A stretch of DNA of 64,000 bases from positions 1 through 64,000 of the forward strand of contig JAFUAD010000063.1 of NCBI GenBank assembly GCA_017460835.1, read 5' to 3'. The notes below the pieces were generated by a model. That model was not told where the DNA came from and made no database searches. It worked only from the letters and a program-made list of their open reading frames with translations. The translations under genes were made by a program, and so were the position numbers. The DNA is from Oscillospiraceae bacterium (GTDB taxonomy: Bacteria; Bacillota; Clostridia; Oscillospirales; Ruminococcaceae). Shown here piece by piece: positions 25,643 to 34,191 of the stretch (its first letter is position 1; every line of letters begins with the position of its first letter).

Positions 25643-26276
25643 AACCGAAGTCGAGATCCATGTCGTTCTTGAATTCTCTAAGTTTGGTTTCATAGTCGTC
25701 AATCAATGCCGTTGCTTCCTTATAGCTTCCGGTTGCTTTTTCCAGCCATTCATAATAGGACAGTGAAGTTGTATAAAAGTTTCTCATATCTTCATAATGG
25801 TTCAAATCGTCTGTTGCAGACCGAATTTCTTTTTTTGCTTCTTCTATATTGTCTTTTGCACTTTTATAATATGAGTCATCAGTCCGCATGACTGACATAC
25901 AGCAATCTACACCAGTAAAAAGGTCATCAAGATTATAATCCGATGCGCCTGCATTTATCAAGTCCTGTTCACTTAATCCTGTTTTGTACGCTAGTTCGGA
26001 CACGTTTGGATTATCTTCATAAATTGCATAATGCCATGCAGTTTCGATGACGTCTGAAATGTTCTCCATTGTTACAGCTGCATCACAAAGCAGTTCATAT
26101 GCCTTTTTGAGGTGCACGGTTTTGTCCTCTTCAGATGAACCGGCATCAGAAGATACAGCGGGTTGCGTATCAGCATCAGAAGATGCAGCGGGTTGTGTAT
26201 CAGAACCACAGGAGCCAAGCAGAAAGCACGGCAGTATCATGGATAAACATAAGATTGCTTTGATTTTGTAGGACAT
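25641..26276 (-). CDS. Small surface lipoprotein of unknown role
   Basis: 211 residues with a signal peptide and lipobox (FLLGSC, C23). The linker holds a near-exact tandem repeat (DTQPAASSDA, DTQPAVSSDA). The rest is helical with many Glu, Lys and Tyr (ALIDDYETKLREFKNDM at the end), likely coiled coil. It is divergent from the frameshifted HTH gene, across four copies of one operator-like motif. No family is recognised. Confidence 0.8.
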   Translation of the reverse strand: MSYKIKAILCLSMILPCFLLGSCGSDTQPAASSDADTQPAVSSDAGSSEEDKTVHLKKAYELLCDAAVTMENISDVIETAWHYAIYEDNPNVSELAYKTGLSEQDLINAGASDYNLDDLFTGVDCCMSVMRTDDSYYKSAKDNIEEAKKEIRSATDDLNHYEDMRNFYTTSLSYYEWLEKATGSYKEATALIDDYETKLREFKNDMDLDFG

Positions 26277-26303
26277 ATTTCATCATCCTTTCATATACAG
26301 TTA

Positions 26304-26494
26304 TGAATACATATGTGTTCATTTTGCTTTATTATATCACAGACAATGTAAAAAATCAATATGAATAATCCACAAATAAATGTAATCATATGTGTTCATT
26401 TTGTCAGCCACACGCGATAGACTGAATACATAAGTGTTCAATGATAGGCGAATAACAGTGTATGCTAATGATAGAGGTGAACACATATGTATCA
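26304..26494. promoter_or_regulatory. Four copies of an operator-like motif
   Basis: The motif TGAATACATATGTGTTCA, or close forms, occurs at 26304-26321, 26387-26398 (right half), 26423-26440 and, reversed, 26478-26494. The core CATATG is palindromic. The sites flank the lipoprotein promoter and overlap the start of the HTH gene. Such an array suits the HTH protein as its own regulator. Confidence 0.6.
26331..26359 (-). promoter_or_regulatory. Promoter of the small lipoprotein gene
   Basis: On the minus strand TTGATT (26359-26354) and TATAAT (26336-26331), 17-base spacer. One motif copy lies just downstream and another just upstream. Confidence 0.65.
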
Positions 26495-26716
26495 ATCAAC
26501 ATTAGATTCCAAAACCGTCGGAATGGTGATCGCAAGGTTCCGCAATCAGAAGGAGCTTTCGCAGGAGGTGCTGAGCGGTCTGGCCGATATCGGCAGGACG
26601 CATCTGAGCGCGGCGAGCGGAAGCCGACGCTGGAGACGCTGTACCGTGTCGCAACAGCTTTGAATGTGAAAATGAGCGATATCGTGATGGAAATTGAACG
26701 GGAACTGGCCAAATAA
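26487..26716 (+). pseudogene. XRE-family HTH regulator broken by a small deletion
   Basis: Starts MYQSTLDSKTVGMVIARFRN, continues LSQEVLSGLADIGRTHLSA, then shifts frame into GERKPTLETLYRVATALNVK to the stop at 26716. The expected phrase AIERGERKP lacks about 10 bases at a GCG-rich spot near 26612, consistent with slippage. The in-frame product would stop after about 58 residues, with the HTH cut through. The operator array in front of it is still intact. Confidence 0.7.
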
Positions 26717-26720
26717 GCAA

Positions 26721-26763
26721 GCCCCCGCCGCACATGGTTCCGTGCAGCGGAGGCGTTTTCGTA
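26721..26763 (+). terminator. Hairpin after the HTH gene
   Basis: CCGCCGCAC and GTGCAGCGG pair with one bulge, followed by AGGCGTTTTCG. It lies between two convergent genes. Confidence 0.5.
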
Positions 26764-26772
26764 TGCCTTCAC

Positions 26773-27459
26773 TCAGACCGGCTTCGGTTCGAGAATTGTC
26801 ATCTGCGGCGCGAGATGAATCAGCGTATTGATCACCGCCTCCATATCCTGACGCTGCACGGCATACTGGTGCCGCACATTGTCCGCATCGCGGATCACGA
26901 TGTAATCGTAACGCAGGTTCGGGTTGACCGCGTGCGTCCGGCGGTAGTGCTCTGCCGCGGCATTGGCGACCGCAGCGCCGAGCATCGCGCCGGGCGTTCT
27001 GCCGATATAGACGGTATGCACATCGGGCAGGAAGGTCGGCTGGAGCGTGCGAATATCCTTGAGCTCGAGGTAATCGGCATAGCTGAACGCGCTGACGATG
27101 AAGCGGTCGGTGATCATCAGGCCGAAGGGGGCATTTGCCTGCCCCAAAGTGAGGAAGTAGGCGTCATCGGCGCCGGAATTGATGTACTCGGCGAGGATTT
27201 CCGGCGAGCCGTACTTCCGGAAGACGCGGTGGCTGCCGGCGGAGGCCATCTTAAACAGCATCCAGAGACAGAGCAGGGTGCAGAGCCCCGCGAGCACGAT
27301 CAGGATGATTGTGAGCAAATTGCCAAAGCCCATGTTGGTTCCGCAGAACCACACGCCGAAGCCGAGCACGGCGAGCCCCAGCAGTGAGCAAAACAGCCCC
27401 ATGCCGTAATTTCCTGTGAATTGTCTGCGGATGTCTTGTCCGGTTATCCGAATGGTCAT
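26773..27459 (-). CDS. Unknown membrane protein with two N-terminal helices
   Basis: 228 residues. Two membrane helices at about 20-40 and 45-70 are followed by a cytoplasmic domain rich in aromatic and charged residues. That domain has a PH/DUF-like strand pattern (YFLTLGQANAPFGLMITDRF, YLELKDIRTLQ) and an Ala-rich helix (GAMLGAAVANAAAEHYRR). The layout recalls bPH or DUF5673-like proteins, but I cannot place it with confidence. It has its own consensus promoter and stands alone. Confidence 0.75.
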   Translation of the reverse strand: MTIRITGQDIRRQFTGNYGMGLFCSLLGLAVLGFGVWFCGTNMGFGNLLTIILIVLAGLCTLLCLWMLFKMASAGSHRVFRKYGSPEILAEYINSGADDAYFLTLGQANAPFGLMITDRFIVSAFSYADYLELKDIRTLQPTFLPDVHTVYIGRTPGAMLGAAVANAAAEHYRRTHAVNPNLRYDYIVIRDADNVRHQYAVQRQDMEAVINTLIHLAPQMTILEPKPV

Positions 27460-27500
27460 AGCGGGTTCCTCCGTTCTGAATTTTGGGCGTGTGCATCTAT

Positions 27501-27529
27501 ATTATAATAGAATTGCGCTCATATGTCAA
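27501..27529 (-). promoter_or_regulatory. Consensus promoter of the membrane protein gene
   Basis: On the minus strand TTGACA (27529-27524) and TATAAT (27506-27501), 17-base spacer. The -35 box lies 14 bases from repeat copy F. Confidence 0.85.
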
Positions 27530-27542
27530 GCGGGGAGCCCCC

Positions 27543-27622
27543 GCTGCCAATTCGCTTCGCACCATAATGAGCGGAGCAGAGTGTTTTTTCTCAGCCGAAT
27601 ATGTGGGCACGCTTGGGCGTGC
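27543..27622 (-). repeat. Dispersed element R1, copy F
   Basis: Full-length copy in the same orientation as A and B, with TATGTGGGCACG instead of TATTTTGGCACG. It ends in the GCACGCTTGGGCGTGC hairpin. Confidence 0.85.
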
Positions 27623-27667
27623 ACGCGGCAGTCCTCATATGTGAGTCGTGGGAGCGTGAACTAAGCG

Positions 27668-27740
27668 GGCAGCACACACTTGTGCTGCGTCCTAATTGGT
27701 ACTGGGTGCATGCGAAAAGAAACCCGCGAAGCCAAAACGG
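27668..27740 (+). repeat. Repeat module R4, copy 2
   Basis: GGCAGCACACACTTGTGCTG hairpin followed by GTCCTAATT, GGGTGCATG and AAACCCGCGAAGCCAAAA. Compare 15916-15990. Confidence 0.75.
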
Positions 27741-27763
27741 CAGCGGGCACTGCCCGCAGACAA

Positions 27764-27822
27764 GAACAGGCAGTGTATCGGTGACGGGGATCACGGGATG
27801 ATACACTGCCTGTTCTTTTCAT
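27764..27822. terminator. Long perfect hairpin downstream of the aro operon
   Basis: A 16-bp perfect stem (27764-27779 with 27800-27815) around a 20-base loop. The T-rich tail (CTTTTCATTTTT) is on the plus side. It lies 185 bases beyond the aroQ stop, the only strong hairpin before the membrane gene. Direction of action is uncertain. Confidence 0.6.
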
Positions 27823-27999
27823 TTTTGGAGCGTCATGCCGCCGGGGTAGACGGCTGACAATTAAGGAAAGGGAGGAAAGTTTATAGAGATTGCGGTTCTC
27901 TATGGTCTTATTGTACCGCCCGATTGTGACTGCGGCGTGAAATTCACTTGAAATCCCCCTGAAATGCTTGCGTCAGCTTTGGAAAAATACGGATTCAGG

Positions 28000-28437
28000 T
28001 CATTTTTCGCGGATGTGTTCAGCCAGCAGCCGCAGCCCCTCCAGATAGCCGGGGAAGCCCTTGCCCTTGACCGTCGCGATGCACGCCTGCCGGATATAGG
28101 ATATCTTCCGGAATTCGTCGCGCGAATCGGGGTCGGAGATATGCACCTCAACAGTCGGGAGCTGCACCGCCTTGACCGCATCGAGCAGCGCGACGCTGGT
28201 GTGCGTATAGGCCGCAGGGTTGATCAGAATGCCGTCCGCGGTGCCGTATGCCTCCTGAATTTTGTCAACGAGCGCGCCCTCGTGATTGGACTGGAAGAAC
28301 GTGACCGTAATGCCGAGGCGCGCCGCCTCCTCCGAAATCATTGCCTCCAGATCGGCGAGGGTCTCCGTGCCGTAGTGCTCCGGCTCACGCACGCCCAGCA
28401 TGTTCAAATTCGGCCCATTCAGTACGAGTATATGCAC
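28000..28437 (-). CDS. aroQ: 3-dehydroquinate dehydratase, type II
   Basis: 145 residues from GTG 28437, the normal length. Signature blocks are LVLNGPNLNMLG, the lid residue region, INPAAYTHTSVALLDAV and VEVHISDP. GGAGGG stands 6 bases ahead of the GTG. The start lies inside the end of the aroE-aroK gene (53-bp overlap in another frame). It is the last gene of the aromatic operon. Confidence 0.93.
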   Translation of the reverse strand: MHILVLNGPNLNMLGVREPEHYGTETLADLEAMISEEAARLGITVTFFQSNHEGALVDKIQEAYGTADGILINPAAYTHTSVALLDAVKAVQLPTVEVHISDPDSRDEFRKISYIRQACIATVKGKGFPGYLEGLRLLAEHIREK

Positions 28438-29674
28438 AGAAATCCCTCCAGATCTCAGCCGCCGCAGCCTCGGGCGTGCTGTTGTTTTCGATTGCGGCAT
28501 GCGCAAACCGCCGGTACATCGGCATCCGCGTCTCCGCCATTTTGTCAAGATCGGCGCCCAGCGAGAGCGGCCGCCCCTCGCGGCTCAGCTCGGAGACCGG
28601 GCGGCAGATCTGATAAATTCTGCCGTTGCTGCGCAGCGGGGCATAGTTGCGCTCCTGCGTGACGACGCCGCCGCCGGTGACGAGAATCACGCCGCGCTTT
28701 GCGCTCTGCTCCTCCACGACCGCCGATTCGATCTCGCGGAACACCGGCTCGCCGCCGTCCGCGAAAATCTCGGGAATGCTGCGGTTTTCGCGCGTCACGA
28801 TCTCAGCGTCGAGGTCAATGACCGTTCTGCCGGTCAGCTTGCCGAGCGCCGCGCCGATGACGGTCTTTCCGCTGCCGGGCATGCCGACCAGCACGATATT
28901 TTCCGCATCGCGCTGCATTTCCGCGCCGATTTCGGCGATTTTTGCATCGTCAATGCTGCGGGAGAAGAAATGCTCCGCCGCTTGCTTGGCCTGTGCGACG
29001 AGCATGGTCAGCCCGCCGGCATAGGGGATGCCGAGCGCCTCAGCCTGAAGCAGCAGGGCGGTGCGCTGCGGGTTGTAGATCACATCCGCGACGCCCCTGA
29101 GATTCGGGAAATCGGTCAGCGTGACGAGCGATGCGCCCGCCTTCGGGTACATCCCGACCGGCGTCGCATTGACGATCAGCGTAGTGCTCCCGAAGAAGCG
29201 CGGCAGGTCATCGTAGCTGTATTCGGTGCCGGCGAGGTCGAGAACAGTCAGCGCCGCGCAGCCATCGAGCTTCGCGATCGCCTGAATCGTCTGCGAAACA
29301 CCGCCGTTTCCGAGCACAAGCACATGCTGCCCCGCAAAGGTCAGCCCGCCCGCGCGCATCATGCAGCGCAGTCCGTAGGCGTCGGTGTTGTAGCCCTTCC
29401 ATGTGCCGTCCTCCTGCCGCACCAGCGTATTGACGCTGCCGATCGCCTCGGCGAGCGGATCGAGCGATGCGCAGAGCGGGATGACGTCGAGCTTGTACGG
29501 GATCGTGACATTGAGCGCTTTGAGGCGCGTGTCGCTCAGGAATTCCGCAAGCTCCTCCGGCTCCAGCTCATAGAGCGAATAGTGCGGATTGCCGAGCGCC
29601 ATGTGAATTTCCGGCGAAATACTGTGCCCGAGCTTTCGCCCGATCAGCCCGTAGGGCGTTTTGAATCCGGTCAT
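28385..29674 (-). CDS. aroEK: Fused shikimate dehydrogenase-shikimate kinase
   Basis: 429 residues in two enzymes. Residues 1-250 are AroE: GHSISPEIH, catalytic K61 in NVTIPYK, D98 in YNTDAYG and the NADP loop LGNGGVSQ. Residues 258-429 are AroK: Walker A GMPGSGKT (264-271), the shikimate-binding DLDAEI and the VTGGGVV loop. The fusion joins two consecutive steps of the pathway, so shikimate may pass directly between sites. AGGAGG lies before ATG 29674; pheA ends 15 bases upstream. Confidence 0.93.
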   Translation of the reverse strand: MTGFKTPYGLIGRKLGHSISPEIHMALGNPHYSLYELEPEELAEFLSDTRLKALNVTIPYKLDVIPLCASLDPLAEAIGSVNTLVRQEDGTWKGYNTDAYGLRCMMRAGGLTFAGQHVLVLGNGGVSQTIQAIAKLDGCAALTVLDLAGTEYSYDDLPRFFGSTTLIVNATPVGMYPKAGASLVTLTDFPNLRGVADVIYNPQRTALLLQAEALGIPYAGGLTMLVAQAKQAAEHFFSRSIDDAKIAEIGAEMQRDAENIVLVGMPGSGKTVIGAALGKLTGRTVIDLDAEIVTRENRSIPEIFADGGEPVFREIESAVVEEQSAKRGVILVTGGGVVTQERNYAPLRSNGRIYQICRPVSELSREGRPLSLGADLDKMAETRMPMYRRFAHAAIENNSTPEAAAAEIWRDFCAYTRTEWAEFEHAGRA

Positions 29675-29689
29675 CGTAGTCCTCCTTTT

Positions 29690-30835
29690 TCAGCCGATCA
29701 TTTCGGAGTAATTGCCGAGCAGCGTGAAGGAATCGCAGGTGCGCTCCATCTCGCAGAGCAGCCCGAGCACGCCGTCCTGATGCAGATTGCATTCGAGATC
29801 CATAAAGAACCGGTACGAGAAATTCGTGCCGGGAATCGGCATACTTTCGAGCTTGCACATGTTGATGCCGAGCGCGGAGATTTTCGCGATCATCTGATAG
29901 AGGGCGCCCGGCGAGTTCGCGCAGTTCACGAGAATGCTCATGCGCTCCGCGCCGGCAAAGCACTGTGCGCCCTTTGCGATGCAGAGGAAGCGCGTGTCAT
30001 TGTTCGATTCATTCTGGATTGCGTCGGTCAGGACGGAGAGGCCGTAGAGCTTTGCGCACGCCTCGCCCGCGATTGCCGCGACGGATTTGTCGTGTGCCTC
30101 CGCAGCGCGCTGTGCCGCATGCGCCGTGCTGGTGCAGGGGATGACATCCACGCCCTCAAGAGACGAAATGAATTTGCTGCACTGCCCCGCCGCCTGTTCA
30201 TGCGTGTAGATTGTCTTGATATCGCTGATTCTGGCATCCTTCTGCGTCAGCAGCACATGCCGGATCAGCAGCCGGACGCTCCGGACGATGCACAGATCGG
30301 GCTCGCGCAGCAGATCAAACACCTGCCGGACTGAGCCGTTGACGCTGTTTTCGATCGGCAGGATGCCGAACTGACAGAGCCCCGCCTGTACCGCCTGCAC
30401 GACCGCGCGGAAGCCGTCCACGAACATGATATCGCCCTTCGGGAACAGGCGGTCTGCCGCCGAGCCCGCGTGGCTGCCTTCGACGCCGGAGACCGCAATG
30501 CGGCCGCTCTGCGGGAAAACTGCCTGCTCATGGCTGCACATTGCCGCGACCCGCGCCGCAACACTCGTCGCCGGGATGAGCTGCGCGGCCTGCTGTGCGC
30601 GGGAAAGCTCCAGAATCATGCGGAAAAGCTGGTGCGCCGCATCGCCGTGGCTGCCGGCATTTTCGCGTACCTTCATCAGAATCGCGCGCTCCCGTACCGG
30701 GTCGTAGAGCGGGCGGGAGGGGTCGCGGCGCTTGGCATCCGCAACCTTGTCGATCAGATCCATGCGCCTGACAAACAGTGCCAGCAGCTCGCTGTCAACC
30801 GCGTCAAGCTCCGTGCGAATCTCTGCTAAATCCAT
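29690..30835 (-). CDS. pheA: Bifunctional chorismate mutase / prephenate dehydratase
   Basis: 381 residues. Residues 1-90 are the AroQ-type chorismate mutase (IRTELDAVDSELLALFVRRM). Residues ~110-285 are prephenate dehydratase (ILPIENSVNGSV, HEQAAGQC, NDTRFLCI). Residues ~295-375 are an ACT domain (NSPGALYQMIAKISALGINM, KLESMPIPG) that normally gives feedback inhibition by phenylalanine. It commits chorismate to Phe and supplies prephenate to TyrA. AAAGGAG precedes ATG 30835. Confidence 0.94.
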   Translation of the reverse strand: MDLAEIRTELDAVDSELLALFVRRMDLIDKVADAKRRDPSRPLYDPVRERAILMKVRENAGSHGDAAHQLFRMILELSRAQQAAQLIPATSVAARVAAMCSHEQAVFPQSGRIAVSGVEGSHAGSAADRLFPKGDIMFVDGFRAVVQAVQAGLCQFGILPIENSVNGSVRQVFDLLREPDLCIVRSVRLLIRHVLLTQKDARISDIKTIYTHEQAAGQCSKFISSLEGVDVIPCTSTAHAAQRAAEAHDKSVAAIAGEACAKLYGLSVLTDAIQNESNNDTRFLCIAKGAQCFAGAERMSILVNCANSPGALYQMIAKISALGINMCKLESMPIPGTNFSYRFFMDLECNLHQDGVLGLLCEMERTCDSFTLLGNYSEMIG

Positions 30836-30879
30836 ATATTTATTCTCCTTTGCTGTATGAGGATTCTCTCAAAATAGTT

Positions 30880-31959
30880 TTACTCTGTCAGCATCATATC
30901 GAGCGTGACGAGCGCTGCGACCGCTTCCACGACGGGAACGGCGCGCTGTGCGATGCAGGGGTCGTGCCGGCCTTTGATCTCAAGCTGCGTCTCCTGATGC
31001 GCCGAGAGGGAGACGGTTTTCTGCGGCCGGGAGATCGAGGGCGTCGGCTTGATTCCCACGCGGAACCGGACGGGCATGCCGGTCGTGATGCCGCCGAGGA
31101 TGCCGCCGTTCCGGTTCGTTTCCGTGCGAATTTCGCCGTTTTCGCCGATGCAGAAGGGGTCGTTTGCCTGCGAGCCGCGCAGATCGGAGAGCGCAAAGCC
31201 GTCCCCGAATTCGACGCCCTTGACCGCGGGAATCCCGAACAGCACCCGCGCCAGCCGGTTCTCGACACCGTCAAACATCGGGTCGCCGAGCCCGGCGGGG
31301 AGCCCGGTCACGGCACATTCAATCGTGCCGCCGACGGAGTCGCCATCCGCCCGCGCCGCGAGGATCGCCTGCTGCATCGCCTCGCCCTGCGCATCATTCA
31401 GCACCGGAAACGCCTTCGCCGCAACCGCATCAAAGAGCGCAGCATCCGGCAGCAGCGGGAAAGCATCATCCTGCACCCCGGCCGCCGAACGCAGATGCGC
31501 CCCGACGAATACGCCGCGCCGCACAAGAATTTGCTTTGCAATGCCTCCTGCCGCGCAGACCGGCGCCGTCAGCCGCCCGGAAAAATGCCCGCCGCCGCGC
31601 ATATCCGCATGCCCGTGCCACTTGACGAACGCGGTGTAATCGGCATGCGAGGGGCGCGGCCGGTCGGCGAGATTCTGATAGTCGCCGGAGCGCGTGTTCG
31701 TGTTTTCAATTTCGAGGCAGACCGGGAATCCGGTGGTCTTGCCCTCAAAAATGCCGGAGACGAAGCGCGGAATGTCCGGCTCCTTTCTGGAGGTCGAGAG
31801 GGCGTTCCTGCCGCCCTGCCGGCGCTCCATAAAGCGCGCTAATGCGTCAAAATCGACCGCTTCACCGGCCGGGAGCCCCTCAATCAGAGCGCCGATGCCG
31901 TTCCCGTGCGATTCGCCGAAAACGGACACGCGCAGCCGTTCACCAAAACTCGATGCCAT
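30880..31959 (-). CDS. aroC: Chorismate synthase
   Basis: 359 residues from ATG 31959. It makes chorismate from EPSP using reduced FMN. Signatures are FGESHGNGIGALIEGLPAG, the RPSHADYT loop and GGITTGMPVRFRV. CAGGAGGG lies ahead of this ATG. The upstream epimerase gene ends 1 base before it, so the ribosome site is inside that gene. Confidence 0.95.
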   Translation of the reverse strand: MASSFGERLRVSVFGESHGNGIGALIEGLPAGEAVDFDALARFMERRQGGRNALSTSRKEPDIPRFVSGIFEGKTTGFPVCLEIENTNTRSGDYQNLADRPRPSHADYTAFVKWHGHADMRGGGHFSGRLTAPVCAAGGIAKQILVRRGVFVGAHLRSAAGVQDDAFPLLPDAALFDAVAAKAFPVLNDAQGEAMQQAILAARADGDSVGGTIECAVTGLPAGLGDPMFDGVENRLARVLFGIPAVKGVEFGDGFALSDLRGSQANDPFCIGENGEIRTETNRNGGILGGITTGMPVRFRVGIKPTPSISRPQKTVSLSAHQETQLEIKGRHDPCIAQRAVPVVEAVAALVTLDMMLTE

Positions 31960-31960
31960 G

Positions 31961-32866
31961 CTATCCCTCCTGAAAATTATTTGCAATATAATCCAAAAAC
32001 GGTTTGCGGATCACATCCCCGCGGTGCCCGTGCCACCAGCGGTACGATTCAGCCAATCCCTGCTCCAGCGGGACGGTTTCCGGCAGCAGCGCTTGCTGCG
32101 CGGAGACGTCCAGACGGTAGGCATACGGGTAGAACGGGAAGTAGCTCCTCTGCGGGATTTCCTCGGAAATACGACGAAAAACGGGTTCTTTCCCGGCTGC
32201 ATGATAGCAGATTTTTACCCAATCCTCAGCGGCCACAGTCTCCGGATTTCCGGCATTGAAAATGTGCTGCTGCGGGCGCTGCGCAAGGACTGCTTCGATC
32301 AGGCGGCAGAGGTCGCCGACATGGAAGAATTGCAGCGGCAGACTGCCGTCGCCGGGGATGTAAAACGGGAGCCCCTGCTCGGCACATTCAAACACGAACG
32401 CCTCGCGGTAGATGTTGTTCATCGGGCCGTAGAGGTATGGCGGGCGAATCGCATAGCCCTGCGGGAAACAATCGAAAAGCGCAGATTCTGCGCCGATTTT
32501 GTTTACTCCGTAATCGCCCCAGAACCGGTTTTTGCCAACCGCCTGCTGCTCATGAAAGGGCTGCGGGAGCGTCTCCGGGTAGACGGCGCTGGAGCTGAGC
32601 AGGATGTAGCACCCGACCGCTCCGAGCGCGTCCGCAAGCAGCCGGACGTCCTCGCCGGTGTAGGCTGTGATATCCAGCACTGCATCAAAGCAAGATTGTT
32701 TCAAAATATTGCCGGGGTCATGCCGGTCTGCGCAGATATGCCGGACGCCCTCCGGCTGCGGCCTGCTGCCGCGGTTCAGCACAGAGACCGTGTGGCCCTT
32801 TCCGGCGAAATACGAGGCGACATATCGGCTGACGAACACGGTTCCGCCGGTTACCAGAATCTTCAT
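31961..32866 (-). CDS. NAD-dependent epimerase/dehydratase inside the aro operon
   Basis: 301 residues of the extended short-chain dehydrogenase family. The NAD loop is TGGTVFVSRYVA (a variant of G-x-x-G-x-x-G), with LLSSSAVYPE, the YGVNK active-site pair and RPPYLYGP. Homologues are annotated as nucleotide-sugar epimerases or RNA-binding CSP41-like proteins. No shikimate step needs it. It sits between aroA and aroC with tight spacing, so it is expressed with them for an unknown reason. Confidence 0.85.
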   Translation of the reverse strand: MKILVTGGTVFVSRYVASYFAGKGHTVSVLNRGSRPQPEGVRHICADRHDPGNILKQSCFDAVLDITAYTGEDVRLLADALGAVGCYILLSSSAVYPETLPQPFHEQQAVGKNRFWGDYGVNKIGAESALFDCFPQGYAIRPPYLYGPMNNIYREAFVFECAEQGLPFYIPGDGSLPLQFFHVGDLCRLIEAVLAQRPQQHIFNAGNPETVAAEDWVKICYHAAGKEPVFRRISEEIPQRSYFPFYPYAYRLDVSAQQALLPETVPLEQGLAESYRWWHGHRGDVIRKPFLDYIANNFQEG

Positions 32867-32910
32867 GCGGCTTCTCTCATTTCATATAATGCAATAAAAT
32901 CATATTTTCG

Positions 32911-34191
32911 TCATGTGTCAGACGGAACGGCATTTCCGCCGAGCGCCCGGTAATCATCGAAAAATCCCGGGTACGATTTGTTGACCGCCTCCGCGCCGAG
33001 AATGGTCACGGGCTGCCCGCATCGCAGCGCAGCGATCGCCGCCGCCATGACGAGGCGGTGGTCATTCTGTGCATCAACGGTTCCGCCGAGAAGCTGTCCG
33101 CCGTAGACGGTCAGTCCGTCCGGCAGCTCATCGACCCGCCCGCCGATTGCACGAAGCAGATTCGCAGTCGCAGTGAGCCGGTCGGACTCCTTCAGCCGCA
33201 GCCGCTCTGCGTGCAGAAAGTGCGACGCCCCCTCTGCGCTGAGTGCTGCCCGAACCGCCAGAATTGGCAGAAGATCCGGGATTTCCTCCATAGATACGTC
33301 GAAATTCAATGCACGATTACAGGAAACAGTCACAGCGCCGCAGCGCTCGGAAATCTCGGCGCCGGCCTGCTGCAAAATCCCACAGATCGCCTTGTCCCCC
33401 TGTGTCGAATCCGGCGAAAGACCGGAAACGGTCAGCGGGGAATCCGCCTGCAAAGCGCCGGCCGTCAGCCAGAATGCCGCATTCGACCAGTCGCCGTCAA
33501 TTTCAATGTGCTCCGGAAAATGAAGCATCTGCTTCCCTTTTATGCGATATTCCGGGATGCCGCCCGTTTCGCTGACGGCGATTTCCGCGCCGAACAGCCG
33601 CAGCGTTTGCAGCGTCATATCGACATAGGCGGCCGATTGCAGCGGGGTCGTCAGCCGGATGATGCTGTCCTCCGCGCACAGCGGCAGCGCCATGAGCAGG
33701 CCGCTCAGGAATTGCGAGCTGATGTTGCCGGGGATTTCGTAAACGCCGCCGCGCAGTGAACCGGCGGCATCGAGCGGGAGCGAGGCCTGCGAAAACTGTA
33801 CGCCATGCGCGGACATTGCATCCGTCAGCGTCCGGATTGGGCGCTCGGGAAGTCGGCCTGCGCCGGTGACGGAAATCGACCCGCACAGGCACATTGCGAC
33901 CGGCAGCAGGAAACGCAGTGTGGAGCCGCTTTCGCCGCAGTCCAGCAGCGCGTGTGCCTGCCGCCGCACCGGCGTCACGAACAGCCCGTCATCGGCCTCG
34001 CGGAAGTCCGCGCCGAGCGACCTCAGGCAGCGGATTGTCGCCGCAATATCATCACAAAACGGCGCCCGCAGCGGCAGAAATCCGCCGTTTTCCGAGCACG
34101 CCGCGCAGATGAGCTTGCGGTGTGCGTCCGATTTCGACGGAATTGCCCGCACGGTTCCGGCGAGCGTCCCCGGATAGCAGGTTATGTTCAT
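32911..34191 (-). CDS. aroA: 5-enolpyruvylshikimate-3-phosphate synthase
   Basis: 426 residues. Substrate loops visible: IPSKSDAHRK, CGESGSTLRFLLPV (usual form G-N-S/A-G-T), the phrase SQFLSGLLMALPL and the later KESDRLTATANL with DHRLVMAAAI. It joins shikimate-3-phosphate and phosphoenolpyruvate. The start overlaps the aroB stop by 4 bases. The ESGST form in place of NAGTAMR fits the class II-like glyphosate-tolerant branch, but tolerance cannot be read from this alone. Confidence 0.94.
   Translation of the reverse strand: MNITCYPGTLAGTVRAIPSKSDAHRKLICAACSENGGFLPLRAPFCDDIAATIRCLRSLGADFREADDGLFVTPVRRQAHALLDCGESGSTLRFLLPVAMCLCGSISVTGAGRLPERPIRTLTDAMSAHGVQFSQASLPLDAAGSLRGGVYEIPGNISSQFLSGLLMALPLCAEDSIIRLTTPLQSAAYVDMTLQTLRLFGAEIAVSETGGIPEYRIKGKQMLHFPEHIEIDGDWSNAAFWLTAGALQADSPLTVSGLSPDSTQGDKAICGILQQAGAEISERCGAVTVSCNRALNFDVSMEEIPDLLPILAVRAALSAEGASHFLHAERLRLKESDRLTATANLLRAIGGRVDELPDGLTVYGGQLLGGTVDAQNDHRLVMAAAIAALRCGQPVTILGAEAVNKSYPGFFDDYRALGGNAVPSDT

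Noticed and set aside
28400-30334. A 644-codon plus-strand frame opposite aroE-aroK and pheA
   Set aside because: Same effect: antisense to well-identified enzymes, with low-complexity Arg/Ala/His content and no ribosome site.
32911-34191. Glyphosate-tolerance claim for aroA
   Set aside because: The active-site words differ from the sensitive class, but tolerance needs kinetic data or a full alignment.
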